A stretch of DNA of 64,000 nt from Nocardia kruczakiae NBRC 101016 (GCF_001612965.1 NZ_BDBL01000003.1:62001-126000); one strand, 5' to 3'. Shown: positions 8,568 to 16,448, numbered from the stretch's first letter. The notes: generated by a model not told the origin, from the letters alone. Program-made: numbers and translations.

Positions 8568-8969
8568 GTGAAATACATGCTGCTCAAGACCTACCGTCCT
8601 GCCGCGCACTGCGACACTCCGATCGGCGAGTGGCCGCCGGAGGACATCGCGGCCCATATCGAGTTCCAGCGCGCGCTCGGTGCGGCACTGCGCGAATCGG
8701 GTGAGCTGGTCGACGCCCAGGGCCTGGCCTTCCCGGATCAGGCCCGCATCGTCAGCGCCGACGGGCGGTCCGCGCCGGTGGTCACTGACGGCCCGTTCCC
8801 GGAGACCAAGGAATTCCTGGCGGGCTACTGGATCGTCGATGTGGACAGCGCCGACCGGGCGCTGGAGATCGCCGCGCAGGTGTCGGCCGCGCCGGGCCCG
8901 GGTGGCGCCCCGATCGGTGAATACATCGAGGTGCGCGCGGTGATGGACGCCCCGGCGACCGAGGGCTGA
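8568..8969 (+). CDS. YCII/DGPF-domain protein paired with an ECF sigma factor
   Basis: 133 residues. The hallmark D-G-P-F-P-E-T-K-E segment is at about 75-83, followed by G-Y-W-I-V-D-V, which defines the DGPF (YCII-related) fold. The catalytic role of these small proteins is not established. The GTG at 8568 is chosen because AGGAGA lies 6-11 bases upstream; a longer frame from 8538 would overlap that ribosome site. Only 11 bp separate it from the downstream sigma factor gene. DGPF genes next to ECF42-type sigma factors are a recurring pair in actinobacteria, so the two probably act together. Confidence 0.85.
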   Translation: MKYMLLKTYRPAAHCDTPIGEWPPEDIAAHIEFQRALGAALRESGELVDAQGLAFPDQARIVSADGRSAPVVTDGPFPETKEFLAGYWIVDVDSADRALEIAAQVSAAPGPGGAPIGEYIEVRAVMDAPATEG

Positions 8970-8980
8970 TCCGCCGCGCC

Positions 8981-10264
8981 ATGCCCGGATCACAGGTGCC
9001 GGCCGTCCCGGCCGGACAGCGGTCGGAGCACGACCGGCGCGACGACTCCGCGCAGGAGGTCGCGCTGCTCCTGCGCGAGGTCGCGCCGGTCGTGCTGGGA
9101 ATTCTGGTGCGCCGCTACGGCGATTTCGACGCGGCCGAGGACGCGGTGCAGGAGGCGATGCTCGCCGCGGTCACGCAGTGGCCGGACAAGGGCTATCCGG
9201 ATAATCCGCGGGCCTGGCTGCTCCAGGTCGCCCAGCGGCGGTTGATCGACTCGGTGCGTTCGGAGATCGCACGCCGCTCCCGCGAGACGACGGCTGTCCT
9301 GCAGGACGTGCCGCCCGCCGATACCGATTCGGCCGCCGACGACACGTTGACGTTGCTGCTGCTGTGCTGCCATCCCGCGTTGTCGCCCGCCAGTGCGATC
9401 GCGGTGACGCTGCGTGCGGTGGGCGGTCTCACCACCGAGGAGATCGCCCGAGCCTTCCTGCTGCCGGAAACCACCATGGCGCAACGCATTTCACGGGCGA
9501 AGAAGCGGCTCGCCGCACTGCCGCGCCCGTTCGCGGAATCCGCGGTCGCCCCGGAGCACTGGGGCCCGCGGCTCGGGCCGGTCCTGCACGTGCTCTACGT
9601 GATGTTCACCGAGGGGCACACCGCGACCGGCGGCTCCCGCTTGTACCGCACCGATCTGGCGGCGGAGGCGATTCGCCTGACCCGCAAGGTCCACCGGCTG
9701 CTCCCGGACGATCCGGAGGTCACCGGCCTGCTCGCGCTGATGCTGCTCACCGATGCCCGCCGCGCGGGACGACTGGGCCCCAGTGGCGAATTGATCCCGC
9801 TGGCCGAACAGGACCGCACCCGCTGGGACCGTGACCGCGCCCGGGAGGGAATGCGGCTGGCGACGGCGGCGGTCGAGGCCGGACTCGATGGCCCCTACCG
9901 CGTCCAGGCCGCCATCGCCGCACTGCACACCCGGGCGCCGAGCGCCGAGGAGACGGACTGGGAGCGAATTCTCCTGCTGTACAACATCTTCGAGCGGCTG
10001 TCGGACAATCCGATGGTGAGTCTGAATCGCGCCGTGGCGGTGGCCATGGTGCACGGGCCCGCCGCCGGGCTGGAGTCGGCGAACGCACTGGCGGATCGCC
10101 TGCGCGGCAACCATCGACTCGACGCGGTGCGGGGACATCTGTACGAGATGGCGGGCGACCGAGCGACAGCGATCGAGTCCTATACGGCGGCGGCACACCT
10201 CACCACGAGTACGCCCGAGCGCGACTACCTCATGCTGCGCGCGGCGAAGCTGCGCGCCTCGTAG
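8981..10264 (+). CDS. ECF42-type RNA polymerase sigma factor with long C-terminal extension
   Basis: 427 residues, far longer than a minimal ECF factor (about 180). Region 2 is at about 30-100 (Y-G-D-F-D-A-A-E-D-A-V-Q-E-A and N-P-R-A-W-L). Region 4 is at about 130-175, with the helix-turn-helix T-T-E-E-I-A-R-A-F-L-L-P-E-T-T-M-A-Q-R-I-S split by my spacing here. Residues about 185-427 form an Ala/Leu-rich, TPR-like extension (the DUF6596 region) known from ECF42 factors, which have no classical anti-sigma factor and whose extension is thought to modulate activity. The gene follows the DGPF gene with an 11-bp gap. It ends 6 bp from the convergent purC gene. Confidence 0.9.
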   Translation: MPGSQVPAVPAGQRSEHDRRDDSAQEVALLLREVAPVVLGILVRRYGDFDAAEDAVQEAMLAAVTQWPDKGYPDNPRAWLLQVAQRRLIDSVRSEIARRSRETTAVLQDVPPADTDSAADDTLTLLLLCCHPALSPASAIAVTLRAVGGLTTEEIARAFLLPETTMAQRISRAKKRLAALPRPFAESAVAPEHWGPRLGPVLHVLYVMFTEGHTATGGSRLYRTDLAAEAIRLTRKVHRLLPDDPEVTGLLALMLLTDARRAGRLGPSGELIPLAEQDRTRWDRDRAREGMRLATAAVEAGLDGPYRVQAAIAALHTRAPSAEETDWERILLLYNIFERLSDNPMVSLNRAVAVAMVHGPAAGLESANALADRLRGNHRLDAVRGHLYEMAGDRATAIESYTAAAHLTTSTPERDYLMLRAAKLRAS

Positions 10265-10270
10265 CCGATC

Positions 10271-11095
10271 TCACGACCAGGTGTTGCCCGTGATGCGCTG
10301 GTAGGCATCCCTGTACTTCTCGCGGGTGACGGCCACGACATCGTCGGGAATCTCCGGGCCGGGCGGCTCCTTGTCCCAGCCGGTGGAGGTCGCCCAGTCG
10401 CGGACGAACTGCTTGTCGAACGAGCGCTGCGCCCGCCCCGGCTCCCATTCGTCGGCCGGCCAGAACCGCGACGAGTCGGAGGTCAGGACCTCGTCACCCA
10501 GGGTGAGAACGTCTCCGTCCCAGCCGAATTCGACCTTCGTGTCGGCGATGATCACACCGCGCCCCGCGGCGTGCTCGGCACCGCGGGTGTAGATCTGCAG
10601 GGTCAGGTCGCGCAGCTTCTCGGCGACGTCGCGACCTTCTTGATTCACCACATCGCCGAACGTGATCGGCTCGTCGTGTCCCGCGGACGCCTTGGTGGTC
10701 GGGGTGAAGATCGGCTCGGGAAGTTTGTCGCCCTCTCGCAGCCCGGCGGGCAGCGTCACCCCCGAGACCGCGCCGGTCCGCCGGTACTCCTGCAGTCCCG
10801 AGCCGACCAGGTAGCCGCGGGCGATGCACTCCACCTGCACCATCTTCAGCGGCCGCACACGCACCGCGCGCCCGGCGAATTCGTCCGGAACGTCGGTGGT
10901 CGAGAGCACGTGGTTGGGCACATCGGAGAAGTAGTCGAACCACCAGTTCGACAGCTGCGTGAGCAGCGCGCCCTTGTCCGGAATCGGCGTCGGCAGCACC
11001 ACGTCGTAGACCGAGACCCGATCGGAGGCGACCAGAATCAGCGATTCCCCGTCCTCGTAGAGATCGCGCACCTTACCGGCGTGGATGTGCTTCAC
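10271..11095 (-). CDS. purC: Phosphoribosylaminoimidazole-succinocarboxamide synthase (SAICAR synthetase)
   Basis: 274 residues, close to the M. tuberculosis enzyme. The start K-H-I-H-A-G-K-V-R-D-L-Y-E carries the conserved G-K-V-R-D-L-Y ATP-site strand. A-S-D-R-V-S-V-Y-D-V, G-Y-L-x-G-S-G and a late A-D-T-K-V-E-F-G segment are the other SAICAR synthetase signatures. The enzyme joins CAIR to aspartate with ATP in de novo purine synthesis. The GTG at 11095 has GGAGGG three bases upstream. The open frame runs far upstream without a stop, but only this start matches the family. The gene is convergent with the sigma factor gene (6-bp gap) and divergent from pepN. Confidence 0.95.
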   Translation of the reverse strand: MKHIHAGKVRDLYEDGESLILVASDRVSVYDVVLPTPIPDKGALLTQLSNWWFDYFSDVPNHVLSTTDVPDEFAGRAVRVRPLKMVQVECIARGYLVGSGLQEYRRTGAVSGVTLPAGLREGDKLPEPIFTPTTKASAGHDEPITFGDVVNQEGRDVAEKLRDLTLQIYTRGAEHAAGRGVIIADTKVEFGWDGDVLTLGDEVLTSDSSRFWPADEWEPGRAQRSFDKQFVRDWATSTGWDKEPPGPEIPDDVVAVTREKYRDAYQRITGNTWS

Positions 11096-11317
11096 CGGCC
11101 CTCCTCGCTTCGCTGTCCGCCGCACACGAACGCCCAGCCTACCGAGCGCCCCGGCGGCACCGGACGCTCGGTGGCGCGGCGCGCGGCGTGTCGTCTCGCA
11201 CGGGGTGCGGATGCACGGTCGGCCCAGCCGTGCGGGCGCGAACGTGGCATTCTGGGCACCGTCAGCGACTGCATCCGCAGCGTGGTCCACACGACCGGTC
11301 CGAGCGAAGGAGTCTCC

Positions 11318-13912
11318 TTGTCTGCACCGAACCTCACCCGCGAACAAGCCATCGCGCGGGCCGCGACGATCAGTGTGGAGAACTATCGCGTCGAACTCGA
11401 TCTCACCGGACAGCCGACCGGTCCCGCGGCCACCGCCGGCGAGACGTTCTTCTCGCGCTCCACCGTCACGTTCACCGCCACACCGGGCGCGCAGACCTTC
11501 ATCGATATCGTCGCCGCCGGCGTGCGTTCGGCCGTTCTCAACGGCACCGAACTCGATATCTCGGGCTACGACGAGTCCCAGGGACTCACCCTGACCGAGC
11601 TGGCCGAGAACAACGTCCTGGTGGTCGAGGCCGACTGCGTGTACTCGCACACCGGCGAGGGTTTGCACCGCTTCGTCGATCCGACCGACGACAAGGTCTA
11701 CCTGTACTCGCAGTTCGAAACCGCCGACGCCAAGCGGATGTTCGCCTGCTTCGACCAGCCCGACCTCAAGGCGACCTACGACATGACGGTCACCGCGCCC
11801 GCCGACTGGGAGGTGATCTCCAACGGCGCCGCGACCGCCACCCGCGTGGTCGGCGAGGTCGTCGAGCACACCTTCGCCACGACGCCGCGGATGAGCACCT
11901 ACCTGGTCGCGCTGATCGCCGGGCCGTACGCCAAGTGGATCGATGTGTACACCGACGATCAGTCCACGATTCCGCTCGGCATCTACTGCCGCGCCTCGCT
12001 CGCCGAATTCATGGACGCGGAACGGCTTTTCACCGAAACCAAGCAGGGCTTCGCGTTCTACCACCGCAACTTCGGCGTCCCGTACGTCTTCGGGAAATAC
12101 GACCAGCTGTTCGTTCCCGAGTTCAACGCCGGCGCCATGGAGAACGCCGGCGCGGTGACGTTCCTCGAGGACTACGTCTTCCGGTCCAAGGTCACCCGGG
12201 CCTCCTACGAGCGGCGCGCCGAGACCGTGCTGCACGAGATGGCGCACATGTGGTTCGGCGATCTCGTCACGATGAAGTGGTGGGACGATCTGTGGCTGAA
12301 CGAATCGTTCGCCACCTTCGCCTCGGTCCTGTGCCAGGCCGAGGCCACCGAATACACCGGCGCCTGGACGACTTTCGCCAATGTGGAGAAGTCGTGGGCG
12401 TACCGGCAGGATCAGCTGCCCTCCACCCACCCCATCGCCGCCGACATCCCCGATCTCGCGGCCGTGGAGGTCAACTTCGACGGCATCACCTACGCCAAGG
12501 GCGCCTCGGTGCTCAAGCAGCTGGTCGCCTACGTGGGGCTGGAGCCGTTCCTGGCCGGCCTGCGGGACTACTTCGCCGCGCACGCCTTCGGCAACGCCAC
12601 CTTCGACGATCTGGTCGGAGCCCTCGAAAAGTCCTCCGGGCGTGACCTTTCCGGCTGGGGCGCGCAGTGGCTCAAGACCACCGGCCTGAATACGCTGCGC
12701 CCCGATTTCGAGGTCGACGCCGACGGGAAATTCACCCGATTCGCGGTCGTGCAGGGCGGCGCGGAACCCGGTGCCGGCGAGCATCGCGTCCATCGCCTGG
12801 CCATCGGCGTCTACGACGACCGGGACGGAAAACTGGTGCGCACCAAGCGCGTCGAGCTCGATCTCGATGCCGCGGAGCGCACCGAGGTCGCCGAGCTGGT
12901 GGGTGTCGAGCGCGGTCAGCTCGTGCTGGTCAACGACGACGACCTGACCTACTGCTCGCTGCGCCTGGATCCGCAGTCGCTGGACACCGTGATCGCGCGG
13001 ATCGCCGATATCGCCGAATCCCTGCCTCGCACGCTGTGCTGGTCGGCGGCATGGGAGATGACCCGGCAGGCGGAGATGCGGGCCCGGGATTTCGTGGCGC
13101 TGGTGCAGCGCGGAATCGGCGCCGAAACCGAAATCGGTGTCGTACAACGGCTTCTGATGCAGGCGCAGACCGCCCTGGCGAGCTACGCCGACCCCGAATG
13201 GGCCGATCAGACCGGATGGCCGGCCTTCGCCGATCGTCTCCTCGAACTGGCCCGGGCGGCCGAACCGGGTTCGGACCATCAGCTGGCCTTCGTCAATGCC
13301 CTCACCGGCGCGCGCCTGTCGCCGTGGCACAGTGAGGTGCTGGGTACCCTGCTGCTGGATTCCGACCCGGCCGCGGCCGCGCTGCCCGGCCTCGCGGTGG
13401 ACACCGATCTGCGCTGGCGGATCGTGGGCGCGCTGGCGGCTGCCGGTCAGCTCGACGCCGAGAGCACCGACACCCCGGTCATCGACGCGGAACTCGAGCG
13501 CGATCCCACCGCCGCCGGCCGGCGCCAGGCGGCCGCGGCCGCCACCGCCCGCCCACAGGCCGAGGTCAAGGAAAAGGCCTGGCGCACGGTGATGGACGAC
13601 GACTCCGTCCCGAACATCACCGCCCGCGCGATCGTCGGCGGCTTCGCGCCGGTCGGACAGGGTGAACTGCTCGCACCGTACGTGCAGCGCTACTTCGACG
13701 AGATCGCCTCGGTGTGGGAGCGCCGCTCCAGCGAGGTCGCGCAGACCGTCATCGTCGGCCTCTACCCGCACTGGGCCATCAGCGAGGAGGCCGTGGCCGT
13801 GGCCGACAAGTTCCTCGCCGATGAACACCCGCCGGCCCTGCGCCGCTTGGTGATCGAGGGTAAGGCGGGTATCGAACGCTCGCTGCGCGCCCGCGCCGCC
13901 GATATCGCCTGA
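11318..13912 (+). CDS. pepN: Aminopeptidase N (M1 family)
   Basis: 864 residues, typical for PepN. The exopeptidase motif G-A-M-E-N-A-G is at 272-278. The zinc site is H-E-M-A-H at 306-310 with the third ligand Glu329 (HExxH-x18-E), followed by the ERAP1-like C-terminal helical domain. It is a cytosolic zinc peptidase removing N-terminal residues, the last step of peptide recycling after Clp and the proteasome. The start is a TTG at 11318, with GAAGGAG ending 6 bases upstream; S-A-P-N-L-T-R after it matches how mycobacterial PepN (Rv2467) begins. An in-frame extension upstream overlaps purC and is rejected. A strong hairpin follows the stop. Confidence 0.95.
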   Translation: MSAPNLTREQAIARAATISVENYRVELDLTGQPTGPAATAGETFFSRSTVTFTATPGAQTFIDIVAAGVRSAVLNGTELDISGYDESQGLTLTELAENNVLVVEADCVYSHTGEGLHRFVDPTDDKVYLYSQFETADAKRMFACFDQPDLKATYDMTVTAPADWEVISNGAATATRVVGEVVEHTFATTPRMSTYLVALIAGPYAKWIDVYTDDQSTIPLGIYCRASLAEFMDAERLFTETKQGFAFYHRNFGVPYVFGKYDQLFVPEFNAGAMENAGAVTFLEDYVFRSKVTRASYERRAETVLHEMAHMWFGDLVTMKWWDDLWLNESFATFASVLCQAEATEYTGAWTTFANVEKSWAYRQDQLPSTHPIAADIPDLAAVEVNFDGITYAKGASVLKQLVAYVGLEPFLAGLRDYFAAHAFGNATFDDLVGALEKSSGRDLSGWGAQWLKTTGLNTLRPDFEVDADGKFTRFAVVQGGAEPGAGEHRVHRLAIGVYDDRDGKLVRTKRVELDLDAAERTEVAELVGVERGQLVLVNDDDLTYCSLRLDPQSLDTVIARIADIAESLPRTLCWSAAWEMTRQAEMRARDFVALVQRGIGAETEIGVVQRLLMQAQTALASYADPEWADQTGWPAFADRLLELARAAEPGSDHQLAFVNALTGARLSPWHSEVLGTLLLDSDPAAAALPGLAVDTDLRWRIVGALAAAGQLDAESTDTPVIDAELERDPTAAGRRQAAAAATARPQAEVKEKAWRTVMDDDSVPNITARAIVGGFAPVGQGELLAPYVQRYFDEIASVWERRSSEVAQTVIVGLYPHWAISEEAVAVADKFLADEHPPALRRLVIEGKAGIERSLRARAADIA

Positions 13913-13918
13913 GTCTGC

Positions 13919-13950
13919 TTGCGGCGCCTACCGATCGGTGGGCGCCGCAA
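13919..13950. terminator. Bidirectional hairpin terminator between pepN and the NTF2-like gene
   Basis: A 16-bp stem with a single G.T wobble runs TTGCGGCGCC... to ...GGCGCCGCAA with almost no loop, 6 bases after the pepN stop. There is no U-tract, which is common in actinobacterial terminators. The convergent gene ends at 13975, so the hairpin can serve both. Confidence 0.75.
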
Positions 13951-13974
13951 CGCCGGACCGCGAAGCGACGCGGT

Positions 13975-14418
13975 TCACTGCCGAGGCACCGGTGTGTTGT
14001 GCCGGGCCGCGATCCACCAACGGCCATCCTCCTTGGTCAGTACATACAGCGCGACCATCGCCGGGTCGGTATCGATCGGCGCGCCATCGGCGGTCACCGC
14101 CCGTGCGGCCTTGTGCGCGATGGCGACATCCGCCCGCAGGAACGTTATGCCGATGAGCTCGTAGCGCACGTACTGGTCTTTCAGGAATCCCGCCAATCCG
14201 TCCCGGCTCGCGGCGAGCGTCGCCTCGCGGCCGTGCAGCAGCATGCCGGCCGCGTTGCCCAGCACGGCATTACGGGCCACATCCCGCACCATCAGTTCGG
14301 CGTCGTTGGTATTGAAGGCGGTCTCGACATTCGCGATGAGTGCCTCGATCGCCAGCCGGTCCTCGGCATGGTCGACACTGTTGTCCTCGATGACCGGATT
14401 CTGGTCCGTCGTGTTCAT
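13975..14418 (-). CDS. SnoaL/NTF2-like protein (SgcJ/EcaC family)
   Basis: 147 residues. The NTF2-like fold is suggested by the helix pattern around E-D-R-L-A-I-E-A-L-I-A-N-V-E-T-A-F, the strand L-H-G-R-E-A, and a C-terminal D-G-R-W-W-I-A-A-R-H-N-T, all typical of SgcJ/EcaC-type proteins. The family includes polyketide-modifying enzymes and many stand-alone proteins of unknown substrate; there is no biosynthetic cluster here. The ATG at 14418 has AAGGA 10 bases upstream; an in-frame ATG three codons earlier would bury the ribosome site. The gene is divergent from the clpP pair and shares its operator region (see 14463-14494), so joint regulation is possible. Confidence 0.8.
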   Translation of the reverse strand: MNTTDQNPVIEDNSVDHAEDRLAIEALIANVETAFNTNDAELMVRDVARNAVLGNAAGMLLHGREATLAASRDGLAGFLKDQYVRYELIGITFLRADVAIAHKAARAVTADGAPIDTDPAMVALYVLTKEDGRWWIAARHNTPVPRQ

Positions 14419-14462
14419 GATGATCATCCTTGGACCTCGAGAGCGGTTGAGGTCAAGAAGCT

Positions 14463-14494
14463 CGCTGCTGTGAGCGGATCTGCTCACGGCAGCG
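14463..14494. promoter_or_regulatory. Large inverted-repeat operator upstream of the clpP pair
   Basis: Two 13-bp arms, CGCTGCTGTGAGC and GCTCACGGCAGCG, are inverted with one mismatch around the 6-base centre GGATCT. The same 32 bp can be read as two abutting inverted copies of a 15-bp element: TCTGCTCACGGCAGC (14479-14493, plus strand) and TCCGCTCACAGCAGC (14464-14478, minus strand). The first resembles the TCTGCC-3N-GGCAGA site I recall for Streptomyces PopR (10 of 12 specified bases). The core CGCTCACAGC recurs exactly in the promoter of the regulator gene (16434-16448). The repeat lies 41-72 bp upstream of the first clpP start, a suitable place for an activator. Confidence 0.65.
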
Positions 14495-14534
14495 ACAGCC
14501 GCCATCGCCCCCGCCGATCGGGCACGGTGGCTTC

Positions 14535-15149
14535 ATGGCTCACGACAACACGACTCCGCAGTTCGACCGTCGGTCGCGCGAGCAGTTACTCGCCCGGCGC
14601 GTGCTCGTGCTCGACGGTGGACTCGACGACGACAACGGCACCCTACTGACCACCCAGCTGCTGACCCTGGCAGCCGAGAACCCCGACGCCGGCATTTCGC
14701 TGTGGATCCACTCCCCCGGCGGATCGGTGCCCTCGATGCTGGCGATCCGCGACGTGATGCGGCTGGTGCCGTGCGAGGTCTCCACGCTGGCACTCGGATT
14801 GGCTTGCAGCGCCGGGCAATTCCTGCTGTCGGCAGGCACCCGGGGCAAACGCTACGCCATGCCGCACGCCCGCATCCTCATGCATCAGGGGTCGGCGGGT
14901 ATCGGCGGTAGCGCCGGCGAGGTGGAGGTGCAGGCCGACGATCTGCGCCACACGGTGAACACCGTGCTCGGGCTCATCGCCGAGGACACCGGGCAGCCGT
15001 TCGACCGCATCTACGAGGACTCGCTGCACGACCGCTGGTTCACCGCGACCGAGGCCCGGGAGTACGGCTTCATCGACCACATCGTCGACTCCTTCGACCA
15101 GGTCATCCCGCAACGCCAGCGCATCGGAATCTCGGCCGGGAAAGCATAG
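14535..15149 (+). CDS. clpP: ClpP-family protease subunit with intact catalytic triad
   Basis: 204 residues. The catalytic Ser92 lies in L-A-C-S-A-G-Q (the A-S-M-G motif of other ClpPs), His117 in I-L-M-H-Q, and the Asp at about 166 in H-D-R-W-F. The order and spacing are those of a working ClpP. The oligomerisation helix E-V-E-V-Q-A-D-D-L is also present. ClpP forms two stacked heptameric rings that degrade proteins fed by ClpX or ClpC. The housekeeping clpP1P2-clpX operon is not in this window, so this looks like an accessory pair of the Streptomyces clpP3/clpP4 kind. The second subunit starts 9 bp downstream. The ATG has no clear Shine-Dalgarno, but a weak CACGGT lies about 7 bases upstream, so the mRNA may be leaderless and need an activator. 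Confidence 0.9.
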   Translation: MAHDNTTPQFDRRSREQLLARRVLVLDGGLDDDNGTLLTTQLLTLAAENPDAGISLWIHSPGGSVPSMLAIRDVMRLVPCEVSTLALGLACSAGQFLLSAGTRGKRYAMPHARILMHQGSAGIGGSAGEVEVQADDLRHTVNTVLGLIAEDTGQPFDRIYEDSLHDRWFTATEAREYGFIDHIVDSFDQVIPQRQRIGISAGKA

Positions 15150-15158
15150 GGGCACATC

Positions 15159-15749
15159 ATGACCAGCTACACCATTCCCAATGTCATCGCGCAGCACCCG
15201 CGCGGTGAGCGGATCATGGACGTCTACTCGCACCTGCTCACCGAGCGGATCGTCTACCTCGGCACGCCGATCGATTCGGGGGTGGCGAATGCGCTGATCG
15301 CGCAGATGCTGCATCTGGACGCGGAGAGCGCGGGTCAGGAGATCAACCTCTACATCAACTGCGAGGGCGGCGATCTGTCGGCGATGCTGGCGATCTACGA
15401 CACCATGCAGCACATTTCGTCACCGGTGGCGACCACCTGTGTCGGCCAGGCCATCGCGGTCGGTGCGGTGCTGCTGGCCGGTGGCGCGGACGGCCGGCGG
15501 GCGATGCTGCCGCATGCGCGCGCCGTCCTGCATCAGCCCGCGACGCGCGGACAGGGCGCGATTCCCGATCTCATCATCCAGGCCGACGAACTCGTCCGGA
15601 TGCGCGCCGAAATCGAGACGATCCTGTCCCGCCACACCGGTCAGGAAGTCGCGACCCTGCGGCACGACACCGATCGCGACCGGGTGTTCACCGCGCAGGC
15701 AGCGGTGGAATACGGACTGGCCGACGCCATCCTCGGCGCGCGGACCTGA
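15159..15749 (+). CDS. clpP: ClpP-like subunit lacking the catalytic serine
   Basis: 196 residues. The ClpP fold is clear: I-N-L-Y-I-N-C-E-G-G-D at about 62-72, A-V-L-H-Q with His125, and D-R-D-R-V-F-T-A with the Asp at about 174. In the nucleophile motif, however, the sequence is G-Q-A-I-A-V-G where active ClpPs have G-Q-A-A-S-M-G. Residue 100, aligned with the catalytic Ser, is Ala (codon GCG at 15456-15458). The subunit should therefore be proteolytically inactive, though it may form a mixed ring with the upstream subunit, as seen for catalytically dead ClpP/ClpR subunits elsewhere. The gene is 9 bp downstream of the active subunit and surely co-transcribed. GGGG lies about 8 bases before the ATG. 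Confidence 0.9.
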   Translation: MTSYTIPNVIAQHPRGERIMDVYSHLLTERIVYLGTPIDSGVANALIAQMLHLDAESAGQEINLYINCEGGDLSAMLAIYDTMQHISSPVATTCVGQAIAVGAVLLAGGADGRRAMLPHARAVLHQPATRGQGAIPDLIIQADELVRMRAEIETILSRHTGQEVATLRHDTDRDRVFTAQAAVEYGLADAILGART

Positions 15750-15772
15750 GCGGATCCGACGGATACTCGCTC

Positions 15773-15788
15773 ATCGCCCCGGGGCGAT
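15773..15788. other. 16-bp perfect palindrome downstream of the clpP pair
   Basis: ATCGCCCCGGGGCGAT is a perfect palindrome 24 bp after the second clpP stop and 120 bp before the convergent regulator gene ends. It has no loop and could be a terminator stem with a strained centre, or a protein site. The 158-bp gap holds nothing else I can name. Confidence 0.35.
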
Positions 15789-15907
15789 CCGAGCCGCCCC
15801 CATCCGCCGTCGCACGTCGAACGCTCGGGCCGGCACCGGAGAGCACTTCACAGCGGAGCAAGGGATCACGGCGTCACAGCCGAGCTCCCGTGCGGCGCGG
15901 TGCGCGC

Positions 15908-16393
15908 TCAGGCGGCGCGGGCGAGCATGGTGGGACCGAACGGTGGACGGGCGGCCAGCGGGCGCACCGGGGCGAGGCGGGTGACGCGGAGCAGGTCGGC
16001 GGCGATCTCCGCGGTCAGTTCGCCCAAGGTGGTGCCGAGCGCTCCGGCGAGGGCGGCGATCATCTCGCTCGACGGTTCCTTGCGCCCGCGTTCGATCTCG
16101 GACAGGTACTGCGGTGAAATCCCGGCCCGGCCCGCCGTTTCGGTCAGCGTCTCGCCGTGGTCGCGGCGCAGTTCGCGCAACCGTTCACCGAGTACCTCAC
16201 GCCACAGCGGTTCCCGGGCGGCGCGGGATTCGCGAGGCCGATCGGGCCGCGACGGCACCGAGCGCAGCACGTCTCGCTGCGGTCGAGGAGCGGATTCGGC
16301 CGCGGGCTCTGCCGCGCTGTCCGCACCGGTCGAGGATGCGGACTCGAGGTCGCGTCCGCCGGGGATCGAATGCAGTTGCGGATACTCGGCCAT
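15908..16393 (-). CDS. ClgR/PopR-like XRE-family regulator with C-terminal Ala-Ala
   Basis: 161 residues. A Pro/Ala/Ser-rich, probably unstructured N-terminus (1-60) precedes an XRE helix-turn-helix at about 65-125 (V-L-G-E-R-L-R-E-L-R, then G-I-S-P-Q-Y-L-S-E-I-E-R-G-R-K-E-P-S-S-E-M). The Y-L-S-E-I-E-R-G-R-K-E core is that of ClgR and PopR, the activators of clp genes in actinobacteria. The protein ends A-R-A-A. Streptomyces ClgR and PopR end in two alanines that mark them for degradation by ClpP1P2, giving feedback. The gene is convergent with the clpP pair, and its promoter carries a palindrome whose core matches the clpP operator. I infer that it controls both its own gene and the clpP pair. 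It is not the ClgR of the recA region. Confidence 0.8.
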   Translation of the reverse strand: MAEYPQLHSIPGGRDLESASSTGADSAAEPAAESAPRPQRDVLRSVPSRPDRPRESRAAREPLWREVLGERLRELRRDHGETLTETAGRAGISPQYLSEIERGRKEPSSEMIAALAGALGTTLGELTAEIAADLLRVTRLAPVRPLAARPPFGPTMLARAA

Positions 16394-16433
16394 GCGGTGA
16401 GCCTACGGCCACGGCCGCGCCGGGCGAGCCCCT

Positions 16434-16448
16434 TACGCTCACAGCGTA
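16434..16448. promoter_or_regulatory. ClgR-type palindrome in the regulator's own promoter
   Basis: TACGCT-CAC-AGCGTA is a perfect 6-bp inverted repeat with a 3-base centre, 41 bp upstream of the minus-strand start at 16393. It fits the core CGCYNANRGCG that I recall for corynebacterial ClgR, and it shares the decamer CGCTCACAGC with the clpP operator at 14463-14494. Autoregulation is the likely meaning. Confidence 0.6.

Noticed and set aside
10571..11317. In-frame 5' extension of pepN across purC
   Set aside because: PepN relatives begin at S-A-P-N-L-T-R and a GAAGGAG site precedes the TTG at 11318; the extension is antisense purC.
15159..15749. Possibility that the clpP pair is the housekeeping clpP1P2 operon
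   Set aside because: clpX and tig are not adjacent, the second subunit lacks the catalytic Ser, and the neighbouring regulator and operators point to an accessory system.
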